Source of the DNA: CAYVGO01 sp964450725
Lineage (GTDB): Bacteria; Bacteroidota; Bacteroidia; Bacteroidales; UBA932
DNA: 64,000 nucleotides
Reading direction: 5' to 3'
NCBI GenBank assembly: GCA_964450725.1
Contig: CAYVGO010000002.1
Coordinates: 26,492-90,491 of the forward strand
Part shown: in pieces, positions 51,538 to 61,900 of the stretch
Position numbering within the stretch: the stretch's first letter is position 1
How the letters are laid out: each line of letters begins with the position of its first letter
Made by a program: the position numbers and the translations under genes
The notes under the pieces: generated by a model
Database searches by the model: none
What the model was told of the DNA's origin: nothing
The model's input: only the letters and a program-made list of their open reading frames with translations

Positions 51538-52596
51538 ATGGCAACAGGTTTTTCAAAATTAGGTAATGTAGATGCCAATAAACTCAAAGCATTACAAGAA
51601 ACATTACAAAAATTAGATAAAGACTTTGGAAAAGGTACTGTAATGATTATGGGAGATAAACCGGCAGTAGATATTCCCGTAATTTCAACAGGTTCAATCG
51701 GAGTTGATGTCGCTTTAGGTATTGGTGGATTACCGAGAGGAAGAATTATTGAAATTTTTGGTCCTGAATCATCAGGAAAAACAACATTAGCCATTCATGC
51801 GATTGCAGAAGCACAAAAAGCGGGAGGAATAGCTGCTATTATTGATGCAGAACACGCTTTTGACAGTACTTATGCAGAACAACTTGGGGTAAAAACTGAT
51901 GCTTTACTTATTTCACAGCCAGACCATGGAGAACAGGCGTTAGAAATTGTAGATCAATTGGTAAGGTCTGGAGCAGTAGATTTAATTGTGATTGACTCTG
52001 TTGCCGCACTTACACCCAAAGCAGAAATTGAAGGCGATATGGGAGATAATAAGTTAGGATTACAAGCCCGATTAATGTCGCAAGCATTAAGAAAGTTAAC
52101 CGCAAACTTGAATAAGACTCATACTACTTGTATTTTTATTAACCAGTTACGTGAAAAAATCGGTGTAATGTTTGGACCTTCAGAAACAACTACCGGAGGA
52201 AATGCTTTGAAGTTTTATTCATCTATCCGTATTGATATTAGAAAATCTACGGCAAATAAAGACGGCGAGGAAGTTGTAGGAAATAAAACAAAAGTAAAAA
52301 TCGTAAAAAATAAATTAGCGCCACCTTTTAGAAAAGCCGAATTTGATATTGTTTTTGGAGAAGGAATTTCAAAGTTGGGAGAAATTATTGATTTTGGTGT
52401 AGATTTGGACATTATCAAAAAAAGCGGTTCATGGTTCAGTTATGGTGATACAAAATTAGCACAAGGTCGTGATGCCGTAAAACAATTATTGAAAGATAAT
52501 CCAGAGTTGGCTAAAGAATTGGAAACTAAAGTGCGTGAAAAATTACAGACAGCAAAACTTCCTTCAGTAAAAGAGGGTGGTGAAAGTAATGATTAA
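51538..52596 (+). CDS. recA: Recombinase RecA
   Basis: 352 aa. Walker A GPESSGKTT, Walker B LIVIDSV, loop L2 region with GNALKFYSS and the FINQLREKIGVMFG signature are all standard. Forms the strand-exchange filament and co-protease. No LexA-like operator is obvious upstream by eye. Confidence 0.98.
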   Translation: MATGFSKLGNVDANKLKALQETLQKLDKDFGKGTVMIMGDKPAVDIPVISTGSIGVDVALGIGGLPRGRIIEIFGPESSGKTTLAIHAIAEAQKAGGIAAIIDAEHAFDSTYAEQLGVKTDALLISQPDHGEQALEIVDQLVRSGAVDLIVIDSVAALTPKAEIEGDMGDNKLGLQARLMSQALRKLTANLNKTHTTCIFINQLREKIGVMFGPSETTTGGNALKFYSSIRIDIRKSTANKDGEEVVGNKTKVKIVKNKLAPPFRKAEFDIVFGEGISKLGEIIDFGVDLDIIKKSGSWFSYGDTKLAQGRDAVKQLLKDNPELAKELETKVREKLQTAKLPSVKEGGESND

Positions 52597-52641
52597 TATA
52601 GCATTCACTGTAACTCGTCAATTATTTCAATCTAAGTTTAA

Positions 52642-53160
52642 ATGAATAAAACGTTATTACAAAATATTAAAGCCTTGGTGTTTGATGTAGATGGCGTGTT
52701 TACTGATGGTGGAGTACAGGTGCAAAGCGACGGAGATCTTTTACGTACTTATAACTCAAAAGACGGTTATGCAATTCGTTATGCTGTTGAACAGGGAATG
52801 ATTATTGGTATTATTACAGGAGGAGCATCAGAAAGTATTCGCCATCGATTTGCTCAACTTGGAGTTACTGATGTATATTTAAAATCACGAAATAAAATTG
52901 CCGACTTTCAGATATTTTGTCAAAAACATAATCTTAAGAGAGAAGAAATTTTATATATGGGAGATGATATTCCTGATATTCCTGTCATGAAAGTGGTAGG
53001 TGTTAGCGCAGTTCCTTGCGATGCGGTGTATGAAGTATTGGAAGTTGCCCAATACGTTTCTCCCAGAAAAGGTGGCGACGGGTGTGTAAGGGAAATTATT
53101 GAACAGGTTCTTAAAATCCATAATAAATGGCATATTCCTCAAGAAGGAATTAGCGAATAA
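52642..53160 (+). CDS. kdsC: 3-deoxy-D-manno-octulosonate-8-phosphate phosphatase
   Basis: 172 aa HAD-superfamily enzyme releasing Kdo for lipopolysaccharide inner core synthesis. The catalytic DVDGVFTDG motif is near residue 15, followed by GIITGGAS, and the GDDIPDIPVM metal motif near 112. Small capless form, typical of KdsC tetramers. Confidence 0.92.
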   Translation: MNKTLLQNIKALVFDVDGVFTDGGVQVQSDGDLLRTYNSKDGYAIRYAVEQGMIIGIITGGASESIRHRFAQLGVTDVYLKSRNKIADFQIFCQKHNLKREEILYMGDDIPDIPVMKVVGVSAVPCDAVYEVLEVAQYVSPRKGGDGCVREIIEQVLKIHNKWHIPQEGISE

Positions 53161-53180
53161 GACATCTTGAAAAATACATC

Positions 53181-53212
53181 TTTGCAAGTTGTCAATAAAA
53201 CATTTATCTTTG
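53181..53212 (+). promoter_or_regulatory. Acyl-CoA dehydrogenase promoter
   Basis: TTTG (53181-53184), 20 bases, TATCTTTG (53205-53212). Confidence 0.65.
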
Positions 53213-53281
53213 TAAGATGATTTGATAAACTTAATCAGTTTACATTGATACAATTTTAATCACTAACAATTTAATTCTGTT

Positions 53282-55012
53282 ATGGCGAATTTTTATAAAG
53301 ATAATGCCGACTTAGCATTCCAATTAGAACATCCGCTGATGAAAAAAATCGTTGAACTCAAAGAAAACGGGTTTACCGATAAAGATAAATTTGACTATGC
53401 ACCTGTCGATGCAGAAGACGCTTTAGACCATTACCAAAAAGTATTGGACATTGTAGGAGAAATTTGCGGAGATGTATTGGCCGTCAACGCTGAAGAGGTA
53501 GATCATGATGGTCCGAATTGTGAAAACGGCAGAGTAACCTATGCTCGCGGTACACAAGAAAATCATGACAAATTGACTCAAGCCGGTGTATATGGCATGT
53601 CTTTGCCCAGAGAATACGGTGGACTTAATTTTTCAATGGTACCTTACGTTATGTCGGCAGAACTTGTTTCTCGTGCTGATGCCGGATTTGGTAACATTTG
53701 GGGATTACAGGATTGTGCAGAGACTATTCACGAATTTGCGTCCAAAGAAATCAAAGAAGAATTTTTACCCCGTATCAATAAAGGGGATACATGTTCAATG
53801 GACTTGACAGAACCTGATGCCGGTAGCGATTTACAAGCAGTGATGTTAAAAGCAACTTATGACGAAAAATCGGGAAAATGGTTTTTAAACGGTGTAAAGC
53901 GATTTATAACCAACGGAGATGCAGAAATTAAATTAGTATTAGCACGTTCTGAAGAAGGAACGCGAGACGGACGCGGACTTTCGTATTTTGTGTATGACAA
54001 AGCATGGGGAGGTGTAAAAGTCCGACGTATTGAAAATAAGTTAGGAATTAAAGGTTCTCCAACATGTGAGTTGGTTTTTACCAATGCTCCGGCAAAATTG
54101 GTAGGTGAAAGAAAATTAGGATTGATTAAATATGTAATGTCTTTGATGAATGGTGCCCGATTAGGTGTAGGAGCGCAATCCGTAGGACTTTCTGAAGCGG
54201 CTTATCGAGAGGCATTAAAGTATGCCAATGAAAGAGCACAATTCGGAAAAAATATTATTCAATTTCCGGCAGTATATCAGATGTTAGCGATAATTAAAGC
54301 AAAGTTACAAGCTTCACGAGCGATTTTATATGAAACTTGTCGTTTTGTTGACGTTTATAAATCTTACGGATTTATTGCCGAAGAACGTAAATTAACGCCA
54401 GAAGAACGTAATGAATCCAAAGAATATCAGCGATTGGCTGATATTTTTACGCCGATGTTGAAAATGTTTTCCAGTGAATATTGTAATCAAAATGCTTATG
54501 ACGCTCTACAAATTCATGGAGGGTCAGGGTTTATGAAAGATTATCCGATAGAGCGTATTTATAGAGACGCCAGAATTACAACTATCTATGAAGGAACAAG
54601 CCAGTTACAAACTGTGGCAGCTATTCGTGGAGTAGTTACCGGAGCATATCTTAAACAAATTAAAGTTTATCAGCAAGAATCTATTAAGCCCGAACAGCAG
54701 CATTTGGCGAAAATATTAGCAAGCATGACTGATGAATATGAAAAAACCGTACTTTTTGTACAAGAAAAGCAAGATGATGAATTATTAGACTTTCATGCTC
54801 GTAAATTGGTAGAAATGGCAGGTCATATTATTATGGGTTACTTACTTTTAATAGATTCGCAACGTAGTCATTTATTTACACAATCTGCTGAAATTTACGT
54901 ACATCTTGGTCGTGCTTGGAATACTGAACGAGCAAACTACATTCATCATTTCCATGAAAATGCCTTAGGATTTTATAAATCCGTGCAACAAGAGGAGTTG
55001 AAGGAAGTCTAA
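53282..55012 (+). CDS. Acyl-CoA dehydrogenase (long form)
   Basis: 576 aa, larger than the usual 380 aa because of a C-terminal helical extension (about 430-576). FAD-dependent alpha,beta-desaturation of an acyl-CoA. Motifs: MDLTEPDAGSDLQAV, KRFITNGDAE, RAQFGKNI, QIHGGSGFMKDYPIERIYRDARITTIYEGTSQ split across about 410-440. The Glu in IYEGTSQLQ corresponds to the catalytic base of the family. No beta-oxidation or electron-transfer genes nearby. Confidence 0.93.
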   Translation: MANFYKDNADLAFQLEHPLMKKIVELKENGFTDKDKFDYAPVDAEDALDHYQKVLDIVGEICGDVLAVNAEEVDHDGPNCENGRVTYARGTQENHDKLTQAGVYGMSLPREYGGLNFSMVPYVMSAELVSRADAGFGNIWGLQDCAETIHEFASKEIKEEFLPRINKGDTCSMDLTEPDAGSDLQAVMLKATYDEKSGKWFLNGVKRFITNGDAEIKLVLARSEEGTRDGRGLSYFVYDKAWGGVKVRRIENKLGIKGSPTCELVFTNAPAKLVGERKLGLIKYVMSLMNGARLGVGAQSVGLSEAAYREALKYANERAQFGKNIIQFPAVYQMLAIIKAKLQASRAILYETCRFVDVYKSYGFIAEERKLTPEERNESKEYQRLADIFTPMLKMFSSEYCNQNAYDALQIHGGSGFMKDYPIERIYRDARITTIYEGTSQLQTVAAIRGVVTGAYLKQIKVYQQESIKPEQQHLAKILASMTDEYEKTVLFVQEKQDDELLDFHARKLVEMAGHIIMGYLLLIDSQRSHLFTQSAEIYVHLGRAWNTERANYIHHFHENALGFYKSVQQEELKEV

Positions 55013-55100
55013 CAAATAAATCTATAGAGATTATTACAAATGTCGAATAACCCGACAAGGGTTTCCTACCGCAAGACAATTTTCAGGAATATTTTTTGTA

Positions 55101-55137
55101 ACAACACTATCAACACCAATGGTAGTGTTGTTTTTTA
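55101..55137 (+). terminator. Intrinsic terminator after the acyl-CoA dehydrogenase
   Basis: ACAACACTA (55101-55109) pairs perfectly with TAGTGTTGT (55123-55131), followed by six T. Confidence 0.85.
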
Positions 55138-55481
55138 TTTGAGAGTTGAATAAAATCGTACTTCGACTGCCAATTCAATCATTATTTTCAAGATGTATGC
55201 TTTGATTCAATTTATGACAAACAGTCTCGTAGTCCAACTATTTTTGACGATAACATAAAATTATTTTTGCGTTTCAATTCAATGAATCAATGATGTCCAG
55301 ATGTCTGCGGTATATTTTTGTTTTATGAAGTCCAAAATACTGTATGATTTTTTATTGTAGAGAGTAATAATACATAATAATTTTAATGAAAATACCATAT
55401 ATTACTGCATATATTCAACGTAAAATAACTTTCATTAATACATATTATATATACAATCCTCTCTATTATTATTTGATAACA
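55138..55481. other. Gene-free stretch
   Basis: AT-rich; no supported gene, repeat or hairpin. Confidence 0.5.
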
Positions 55482-55511
55482 TTGTTATGCTATACTTATT
55501 CGTTATATTTG
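55482..55511 (+). promoter_or_regulatory. Promoter of the Gly/Tyr-rich protein gene
   Basis: TTG (55482-55484), 19 bases, TATATTTG (55504-55511), giving a leader of about 175 bases. Confidence 0.6.
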
Positions 55512-55613
55512 TAAATTAAACTATAGTGATTTACCGCAAGGCTGATGAAAGTAAAGAAATACAATCAACGACTTTCATTTTTCATTATGATTTTCAATTA
55601 AAATTACTTACCT

Positions 55614-55643
55614 ATGAAACAAGCATGCTGTAGCAATATTTAA
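55614..55643 (+). CDS. Possible nine-codon mini-ORF in the leader
   Basis: ATG to TAA encodes MKQACCSNI. It has the same TTACCTATG start context as several real genes here and two adjacent Cys codons, similar in style to the cys leader peptide. No terminator follows, so a leader role is speculative. Confidence 0.3.
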   Translation: MKQACCSNI

Positions 55644-55693
55644 TTTGACACATGCGAAATTTCATAAGTTTTAAATCTTTAATCAATTTACTT

Positions 55694-56917
55694 ATGAAAA
55701 AGTTATTTTTTATTATTGCTTTTGTGCTTACTTGCTCAATGGTTTATGCTATTGATGATTTTTATTTTGATGAAAGAGCAGAACGAAAACAAGAAGAAAA
55801 ATCTTCTGCACAACGTCGTCAAGAAGCACAGTCGTTACTTGATCGTACCGATAACGTCCAATCTTCACTTCCCTCGGAAACAACAGAATCAATAAAAAGT
55901 AGTGCACCTACACCTGACCCTCAATATACAGGTGAGCAAACTCTTTATCGAATTAGTGAAGATACTACTGCTTCCGCTTTTCGAGATGAAAACTCTTATG
56001 CTCGAAAATTGGTGATTGATGATCCGACGTATGTTGTTGTGGTTGCAGATCGTTATTACGATCCTTTTTGGAATTCTTATTATGATTGGGGTTATCCTTA
56101 TTATGGTTGGGGTTTGGGTTGGAGGTATCCTTACTATGGATGGAGTATAGGTTTTGGTTGGGGATATCCTTATTCTGGCTGGTCTTATCCTTATTACGGT
56201 GGTTGGGGTTATCCTTATTATGGTTGGGGTGGTTATTACGGTTGGGGACACCACCATCACTATTATCCGAGTTATTATCGAAATAATTATGTTGCGTCTC
56301 GTGGCTACAGAGTTGGTAGTGGACGTGGAAATGAAGTGAATTACAATAGAGGTACAAATGTTTCTTCTGGTCGATCGGCTGTGAGAGCCGGAAATTATAC
56401 GAATATTTCCAGTAGAGGTACACGTGTTGCCGGAAGTGCGTATGGACGAACAAGCGGCACTAGAAGTAGTTATACAGATGCGCGCGCTACTACATCTTCA
56501 ATTACAACAGGAGGAAGAGGAAGTTCAGTAAGTGGCAGTCGTTACACACGTCAAGCCATGCCGTTGCCCGACAATTCATCAACAAGTACATCATCGTATC
56601 GTTCAGGCGGTAGAGGAGTAGGCTCCTCTTCCTCTTCAGCAGGAGTAACAAGATCAGGATCAGAGAATAGTCGTTATTCAAGATCTTTCTCAAGATCAAG
56701 TGATGTAATTTCTCCATCTTCTTCATCCAATTACTCAAGGGACAATATTTCGTCCAACAGTCGTGGAAGTTCTTCTCCACAACGGAGTAGTTCTTCTTAC
56801 AATAGCAGTTCAAGTTCTTCTTCCGGACGTAGTTCCGGAGGCTCTTACAGCGGCGGCGGCGGACGTAGTTCCGGAGGTTCCAGCGGTGGTGGCGGCGGAC
56901 GTGGTGGACGTAGATAA
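55694..56917 (+). CDS. Exported Gly/Tyr/Trp-rich low-complexity protein
   Basis: 407 aa from the ATG at 55694. A signal peptide (about 1-20, ending SMVYA) is followed by a charged Lys/Glu/Gln segment. Residues about 110-180 carry repeated GYPYYGWG-like units with a HHHH cluster, then a Ser/Arg/Gly-rich region to the end (GGGGRGGRR). No enzymatic domain. It may be an adhesive or matrix-type surface protein; that is inference. The nearby FadL-like gene starts 20 bases after its stop. Confidence 0.75.
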   Translation: MKKLFFIIAFVLTCSMVYAIDDFYFDERAERKQEEKSSAQRRQEAQSLLDRTDNVQSSLPSETTESIKSSAPTPDPQYTGEQTLYRISEDTTASAFRDENSYARKLVIDDPTYVVVVADRYYDPFWNSYYDWGYPYYGWGLGWRYPYYGWSIGFGWGYPYSGWSYPYYGGWGYPYYGWGGYYGWGHHHHYYPSYYRNNYVASRGYRVGSGRGNEVNYNRGTNVSSGRSAVRAGNYTNISSRGTRVAGSAYGRTSGTRSSYTDARATTSSITTGGRGSSVSGSRYTRQAMPLPDNSSTSTSSYRSGGRGVGSSSSSAGVTRSGSENSRYSRSFSRSSDVISPSSSSNYSRDNISSNSRGSSSPQRSSSSYNSSSSSSSGRSSGGSYSGGGGRSSGGSSGGGGGRGGRR

Positions 56918-56937
56918 AAAAATAAATATTATTACGT

Positions 56938-58542
56938 ATGAAAAAATTTTTTATTTTAATAATGTTCTTTGGAACAATGAGTGTATACTCACAAGGAGTA
57001 TATGACATTATAACAATGTCTCAAACTCAACATGGCGGTACGGCACGCTTTGCATCTATGGGAGGTGCTTTTACAGCCTTAGGAGGAGATGCTTCTACAC
57101 TTTCACAAAATCCCGCCGGAGTAGGCACTTTTCGGAGAACCGATATTTCGATTACGCCATTTATTCCTATTGGAGCCGTATCTTCAAAGTATATGGGAAT
57201 AAAAACCAATGATGATAAAGCATCTTTTGGATTATCTAATGCTTCTATCGTATTTAATTTTGATGTCAACAAAGGAGCGTTAAAGTACATTAACTTTGGT
57301 ATTGCTTATAATAATCAAGCCTCTTTTTTAGAACAATCTAATGTTAGAGGTGGTACTACGCCATACAGTAGATTAGATGCTTTTGCTCACGATGCGTATT
57401 ATAACCATGATTACGACAGTAGAGGTAATATAATAATTGATAATAGGAGTCAAGAAGGAAGAAATGCAGGATTAGCCTATGAAAATTATTTAATTAATGA
57501 TGTCTATAAGGGTACTGACAGTATTATGTTTTATCCTGCAATTCCTTTGCAAGATGGTAAGGTAAGAAGTTCTGAAAGAAGTAAAACTCGAGGTTCTATC
57601 GGAGAATATGCTTTTAGTTTAGGTGCCAATATTGAAGATATGTTATATTTGGGAATAACCTTTGGGATACAAAATATTAATTACTCTTATATCAATCAAT
57701 ATTCTGAATTTGCAGCAAGCAATAACTTTGCTAATGAAGACTTTTCGCAATATACTTTACATACCGAGTATTCATATAATGGTGTGGGCTATAATTTTAA
57801 AGGAGGATTTATTATCAGACCTTTTGCCAAAGCCGACTTTTTGACAGGTTTGCGTTTGGGAGGATCAGCACATACTTCAACCTTTACTTACATGAATGAT
57901 TATGATTACACAGAAATGAATTATCAATTACAAAATGGAAATAGTGATAATAAGAAATTTGACCCTTATGAAACAAAGTTTGAAGTACAAACTCCTTATC
58001 GTTTAATGGCCGGTGCAGCTTATGTTTTTGGAAATCAATATTCTGTGGTTAAAGGGACTCTGTCATTTGATTATGAATACAGTAATTATTCATCTGTAGA
58101 ATTTTTTCATAACTCTGATTTAAATAACGAATTACGTCTTAACTCTGATTTAAATAACGAATTACGTCTTAATTCTGAATTAAAGAAGAGTTTAAAAAAA
58201 GGTACATCAAACTATAGAGTTGGAGGAGAATTGGTGTTTCAAAATGTTGCTTTGCGCGCCGGTTATGCTTTGTATGACACACCACATCTATCTGATAAAC
58301 AATATAGAGCTAATGTTTATTCCGGAGGTATAGGATTTTCGTCAAATATGGTGTACTTTGACATTGGTTATTCATTGACTTGCAAAAATACTTCTGTAGA
58401 TTATTATGAGAAATATGGGATTGGATTAATTGATTATGATGAATTCGGGGCACAACTAATACCTCCAAGTATTGAAGAAAGGAGCGTCAACTATCGTATT
58501 TTTCAACATAAGATTATGATAACTATCGGAATGAGGTTTTAA
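56938..58542 (+). CDS. OmpP1/FadL/TodX-family outer-membrane protein
   Basis: 534 aa with signal peptide (about 1-18, ending VYSQG). The family start is clear: GGTARFASMGGAFTALGGDASTLSQNPAGVG, the N-terminal hatch with NPAG. The rest is a beta-barrel likely to pass hydrophobic molecules. A perfect 30-bp tandem duplication at 58111-58170 encodes NSDLNNELRL twice, plus a diverged third partial copy, in a probable surface loop. Confidence 0.88.
   Translation: MKKFFILIMFFGTMSVYSQGVYDIITMSQTQHGGTARFASMGGAFTALGGDASTLSQNPAGVGTFRRTDISITPFIPIGAVSSKYMGIKTNDDKASFGLSNASIVFNFDVNKGALKYINFGIAYNNQASFLEQSNVRGGTTPYSRLDAFAHDAYYNHDYDSRGNIIIDNRSQEGRNAGLAYENYLINDVYKGTDSIMFYPAIPLQDGKVRSSERSKTRGSIGEYAFSLGANIEDMLYLGITFGIQNINYSYINQYSEFAASNNFANEDFSQYTLHTEYSYNGVGYNFKGGFIIRPFAKADFLTGLRLGGSAHTSTFTYMNDYDYTEMNYQLQNGNSDNKKFDPYETKFEVQTPYRLMAGAAYVFGNQYSVVKGTLSFDYEYSNYSSVEFFHNSDLNNELRLNSDLNNELRLNSELKKSLKKGTSNYRVGGELVFQNVALRAGYALYDTPHLSDKQYRANVYSGGIGFSSNMVYFDIGYSLTCKNTSVDYYEKYGIGLIDYDEFGAQLIPPSIEERSVNYRIFQHKIMITIGMRF
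58111..58170 (+). repeat. Perfect 30-bp in-frame tandem duplication
   Basis: 58111-58140 and 58141-58170 are identical; a partial third unit begins at 58171. It adds ten residues per copy without a frame change. Confidence 0.95.
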
Positions 58543-58570
58543 AATTTTGTGAACTAAAAAATAATGGATA

Positions 58571-58608
58571 AAAGAGTATATCTAATTTTGAGATATACTC
58601 TTTTTTAT
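58571..58608 (+). terminator. Intrinsic terminator after the FadL-like gene
   Basis: AGAGTATATCT pairs with AGATATACTCT, then TTTTTATT. Confidence 0.85.
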
Positions 58609-58829
58609 TAAAAGATAATGGATAATACTAAGAAATTATATGAGGAGAAAATGTCTCAATATTTTTATTATATATTTATTAAAGAATCAATAGATAAATG
58701 ACGTGCCACACTTCATCAATACTAATTTACATTAAAATTAATAAATATAAAATTTATGATTAATATGTAGATAAAATTCACATTTTATAATACCACAAAA
58801 AGTTTAAACATAAGTATATAAAATACTCA
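58609..58829. other. Gene-free stretch between two terminators
   Basis: AT-rich; no ORF with good start context and no clear promoter box, but it is bounded by terminator-like hairpins on both sides, so it could encode a short RNA. Confidence 0.35.
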
Positions 58830-58877
58830 AAAACGTTAAATAGTGCTAAAAGCACTATTTAACGTTTTTTTTTTTTT
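58830..58877 (+). terminator. Perfect long hairpin with T13 tract
   Basis: A 17-bp perfect stem (AAACGTTAAATAGTGCT against its complement, three-base loop) followed by 13 T. It ends a few bases before the -33 element of the SusC promoter. Confidence 0.85.
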
Positions 58878-58883
58878 GAAACG

Positions 58884-58913
58884 TTGACTTTCTTCTACGT
58901 TTTATTATCTTTG
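58884..58913 (+). promoter_or_regulatory. SusC promoter
   Basis: TTG (58884-58886), 19 bases, TATCTTTG (58906-58913), about 40 bases before the ATG at 58953. Confidence 0.65.
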
Positions 58914-58952
58914 TCTTATATATTCCTAATATCTATTTAAAATTAGTTCGCT

Positions 58953-61900
58953 ATGCAACACAAAACAATTTTGTTTCAGAGGTTTCTTTTAACCTCTATT
59001 GTATTCTTTCTTTTGACTGCACTGTCTTTTGCTCAGATAGGGGGAACAGTTAAAGATACTAACGGAGAACCAGTCATTGGAGCTTCTGTAATTCAAAAAG
59101 GTACTACAAAAGGAGTAGTCACAGACGTTAATGGTACTTTTAACATCAATGTTTCTGCCGGTACTGTATTGAAGTTTTCGTCTGTGGGTTACACCAATTT
59201 GGAATTACCGGCAGAAAATAACATGATAGTTACTATGCAGGAAGGAGAGCAAATTGATGAAGTGGTGGTGGTGGGTTTTGGTACGCAGAAAAAGGCTTCT
59301 GTAGTGGGGGCTGTTCAGACTATTTCCCCCAAAGAGTTGAAAGTTCCTACAACTAACCTGAGTAACGCATTTGCGGGTCGTATTGCCGGAATTACCTCTT
59401 TCCAACGATCCGGAGAACCCGGAGCAGACGGTTCAACATTTTATATCAGAGGTATTTCTACATTTGCAAGTGGTTCGAAAGAGCCTTTAATTTTTATTGA
59501 TGGAGTAGAGGTTTCTTCTTCAGATATGAATGCTTTGGCTCCTGAAGTAATTGAAAGTTTTTCTATTCTGAAAGATGCTACAGCAACAGCTCTTTATGGA
59601 GCAAGAGGTGCTAATGGTGTAATGTTGATTACTACGCGTTCAGGAAAAAACTTAGAAAAAACTCGTATTAATGTACGTGTAGAAAACTCTTTTTCTCAAC
59701 CGACCCAAATGATTAAATTGGCTAATGGAGTAGATTATATGCTTGCCAATAATGAAGCAATTATTACCAGAAGTCCAAATTCATTACCACGATTTTCTCA
59801 AGAAAAAATAGATGCTACCCGGCTTGGATTAGATCCTATCATTTATCCTAATGTTGATTGGCAAGATTTTTTGTTTAAAAAATTTACGACCAGTCAGCGA
59901 GCGAACTTAAATGTAACCGGCGGTATGTCTAAAGTGGCTTATTTTTTAAGTGCTTCTGTAGATAATGATAACGGAATGTTAAAAAAAGATCCGTTGAATA
60001 AGTTTAACAACAATATCAATCAACTTCGTTTTAGTTTTCAAGGTAACTTATCTGCCAATTTGACAAAAACTACCAAAGTAACCTTAAGGCTTAATTCACA
60101 GATTATCAACTATACCGGAAGTGCTTCGGGAACCCAAACCTTATACGAGTACATTTTTCAAGCACCACCCGTGATGTTTGCTCCTACTATTCCCGGACAC
60201 TTAGCAGAAGATCACATCCTATTTGGCAATCAGAATGGCGGACCGGTACCATCACAACAAGGAAATAATATTTTCCGTAATCCTTACGCAGAAATGGTGA
60301 GAGGATACACTACCAGAGCTTCTTCTACTAACATTGTTTCATTTGATATAGATCAAGATTTGGAGTTTATTACAAAGGGATTAAAAATCAAAGGATTAAT
60401 TTCGTTTAAAAACTATTCGAATACATCAGTAACTCGAAGTTTTAACCCTTATTTTTATGCTATTAATACAGAAAACCCTCTGGATGAGAATAAAAACTAC
60501 AACTATACATCGGTTACTAAAGGAACTACGGCATTAGGATTTAGTTCTGGCAATAATGGTGATCGTTTAATGAATTTACAGGTTAATCTTGACTACAGCC
60601 GCACTTTTGCTGATGTTCACGATGTTTCTGCAATGGTGGTTTATTTACAGAGAGATTATAACCTCAATGCTCCCGGAAATTTTTATAGTTCTCTTCCGTT
60701 GCGTAATCAAGGATTTGCCGGTCGTGTAACTTATGGTTACGATACCCGCTACATGTTGGAAGCAAATTTTGGTTATAACGGTTCTGAAAATTTTATGGCC
60801 GGTCAGCGATTTGGATTTTTCCCTTCAGTTGCAGTAGGTTACAATATTTCTAACGAAGCTTATTTTGAACCTATAAAAAAGGTGGTTAATAATCTTAAAA
60901 TAAGAGGTTCTGTGGGGCTTGTCGGAAATTCTTATATAGGTCAAGATGCAAATGGTAACGATATTCGTTTTCCTTACCTTTCTGAAGTTAATTTAAACGG
61001 ACTGGGTTATACATTTGGAGATGACTGGCAAAGTTATCAAACCGGAGCAAGTATTACTAAATTCGGGTCTTCTAATGCCACATGGGAAACCGGTATAAAA
61101 TCCAATATAGGATTAGACTTGAGTTTTTTCAATAGTTTAAATATCATTTTGGATATGTTTCAAGAAGTACGTTCCGGAATTTTTATGCAACGTCGTGTTA
61201 TTCCTGCAGAGTCGGGTATTGTAGGAACAAATCCTTGGGCTAATGTTGGAAAAGTGAAAAATCAAGGGGTTGATTTGTCGGTAGAATATAATAAAGCATT
61301 TAGCAACGGATTAATTGTCAATCTGCGAGGAACGTTTACCTATAATAAAAATACATTATTGGAAAGAGATGAGCCCCAATTACAATATCCTTATCTCTCT
61401 GAAATAGGAAAATCTTTAAATCATTATTGGGGTTTAGAAGCCATAGGGCTTTATAAAGACCAAAATGATATAGACAATTCTCCGCAAAGTACTTATTCCC
61501 CAGATCTCATTCAACCCGGAGATATTAAATATAAAGATCAAAATAAAGATGGTAAGATTGATGATTTAGACAGGGTTATTCTTGGTAGTCCGACCATTCC
61601 CCAAATTATCTATGGTTTTGGAGGTAATATTCAGTATAAAGGTTTTGATTTCGGTATTTTTTTCCAAGGTGTTGCTCAAACCAGCCTTATGATGTCTAAT
61701 ATTCACCCTTTTACGGCAAATGAAACTACCTTATTTGACTGGATTGCCAAAGAACGATGGACAGAAGCAAATAATAATCCTAATGCCCTTTATCCACGAC
61801 TAACCAACAAAATAACTTCAGGTAACAATAATGCTCAAGCATCTTCTTATTGGTTAAGAGATGGTTCTTTTTTGAGATTAAAGAATTTAGAAATAGGGTA

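Noticed and set aside
55965..56453. Asn/His-rich minus-strand ORF
   Set aside because: It is the antisense shadow of the Gly/Tyr/Trp-rich coding region; composition explains it and there is no promoter.
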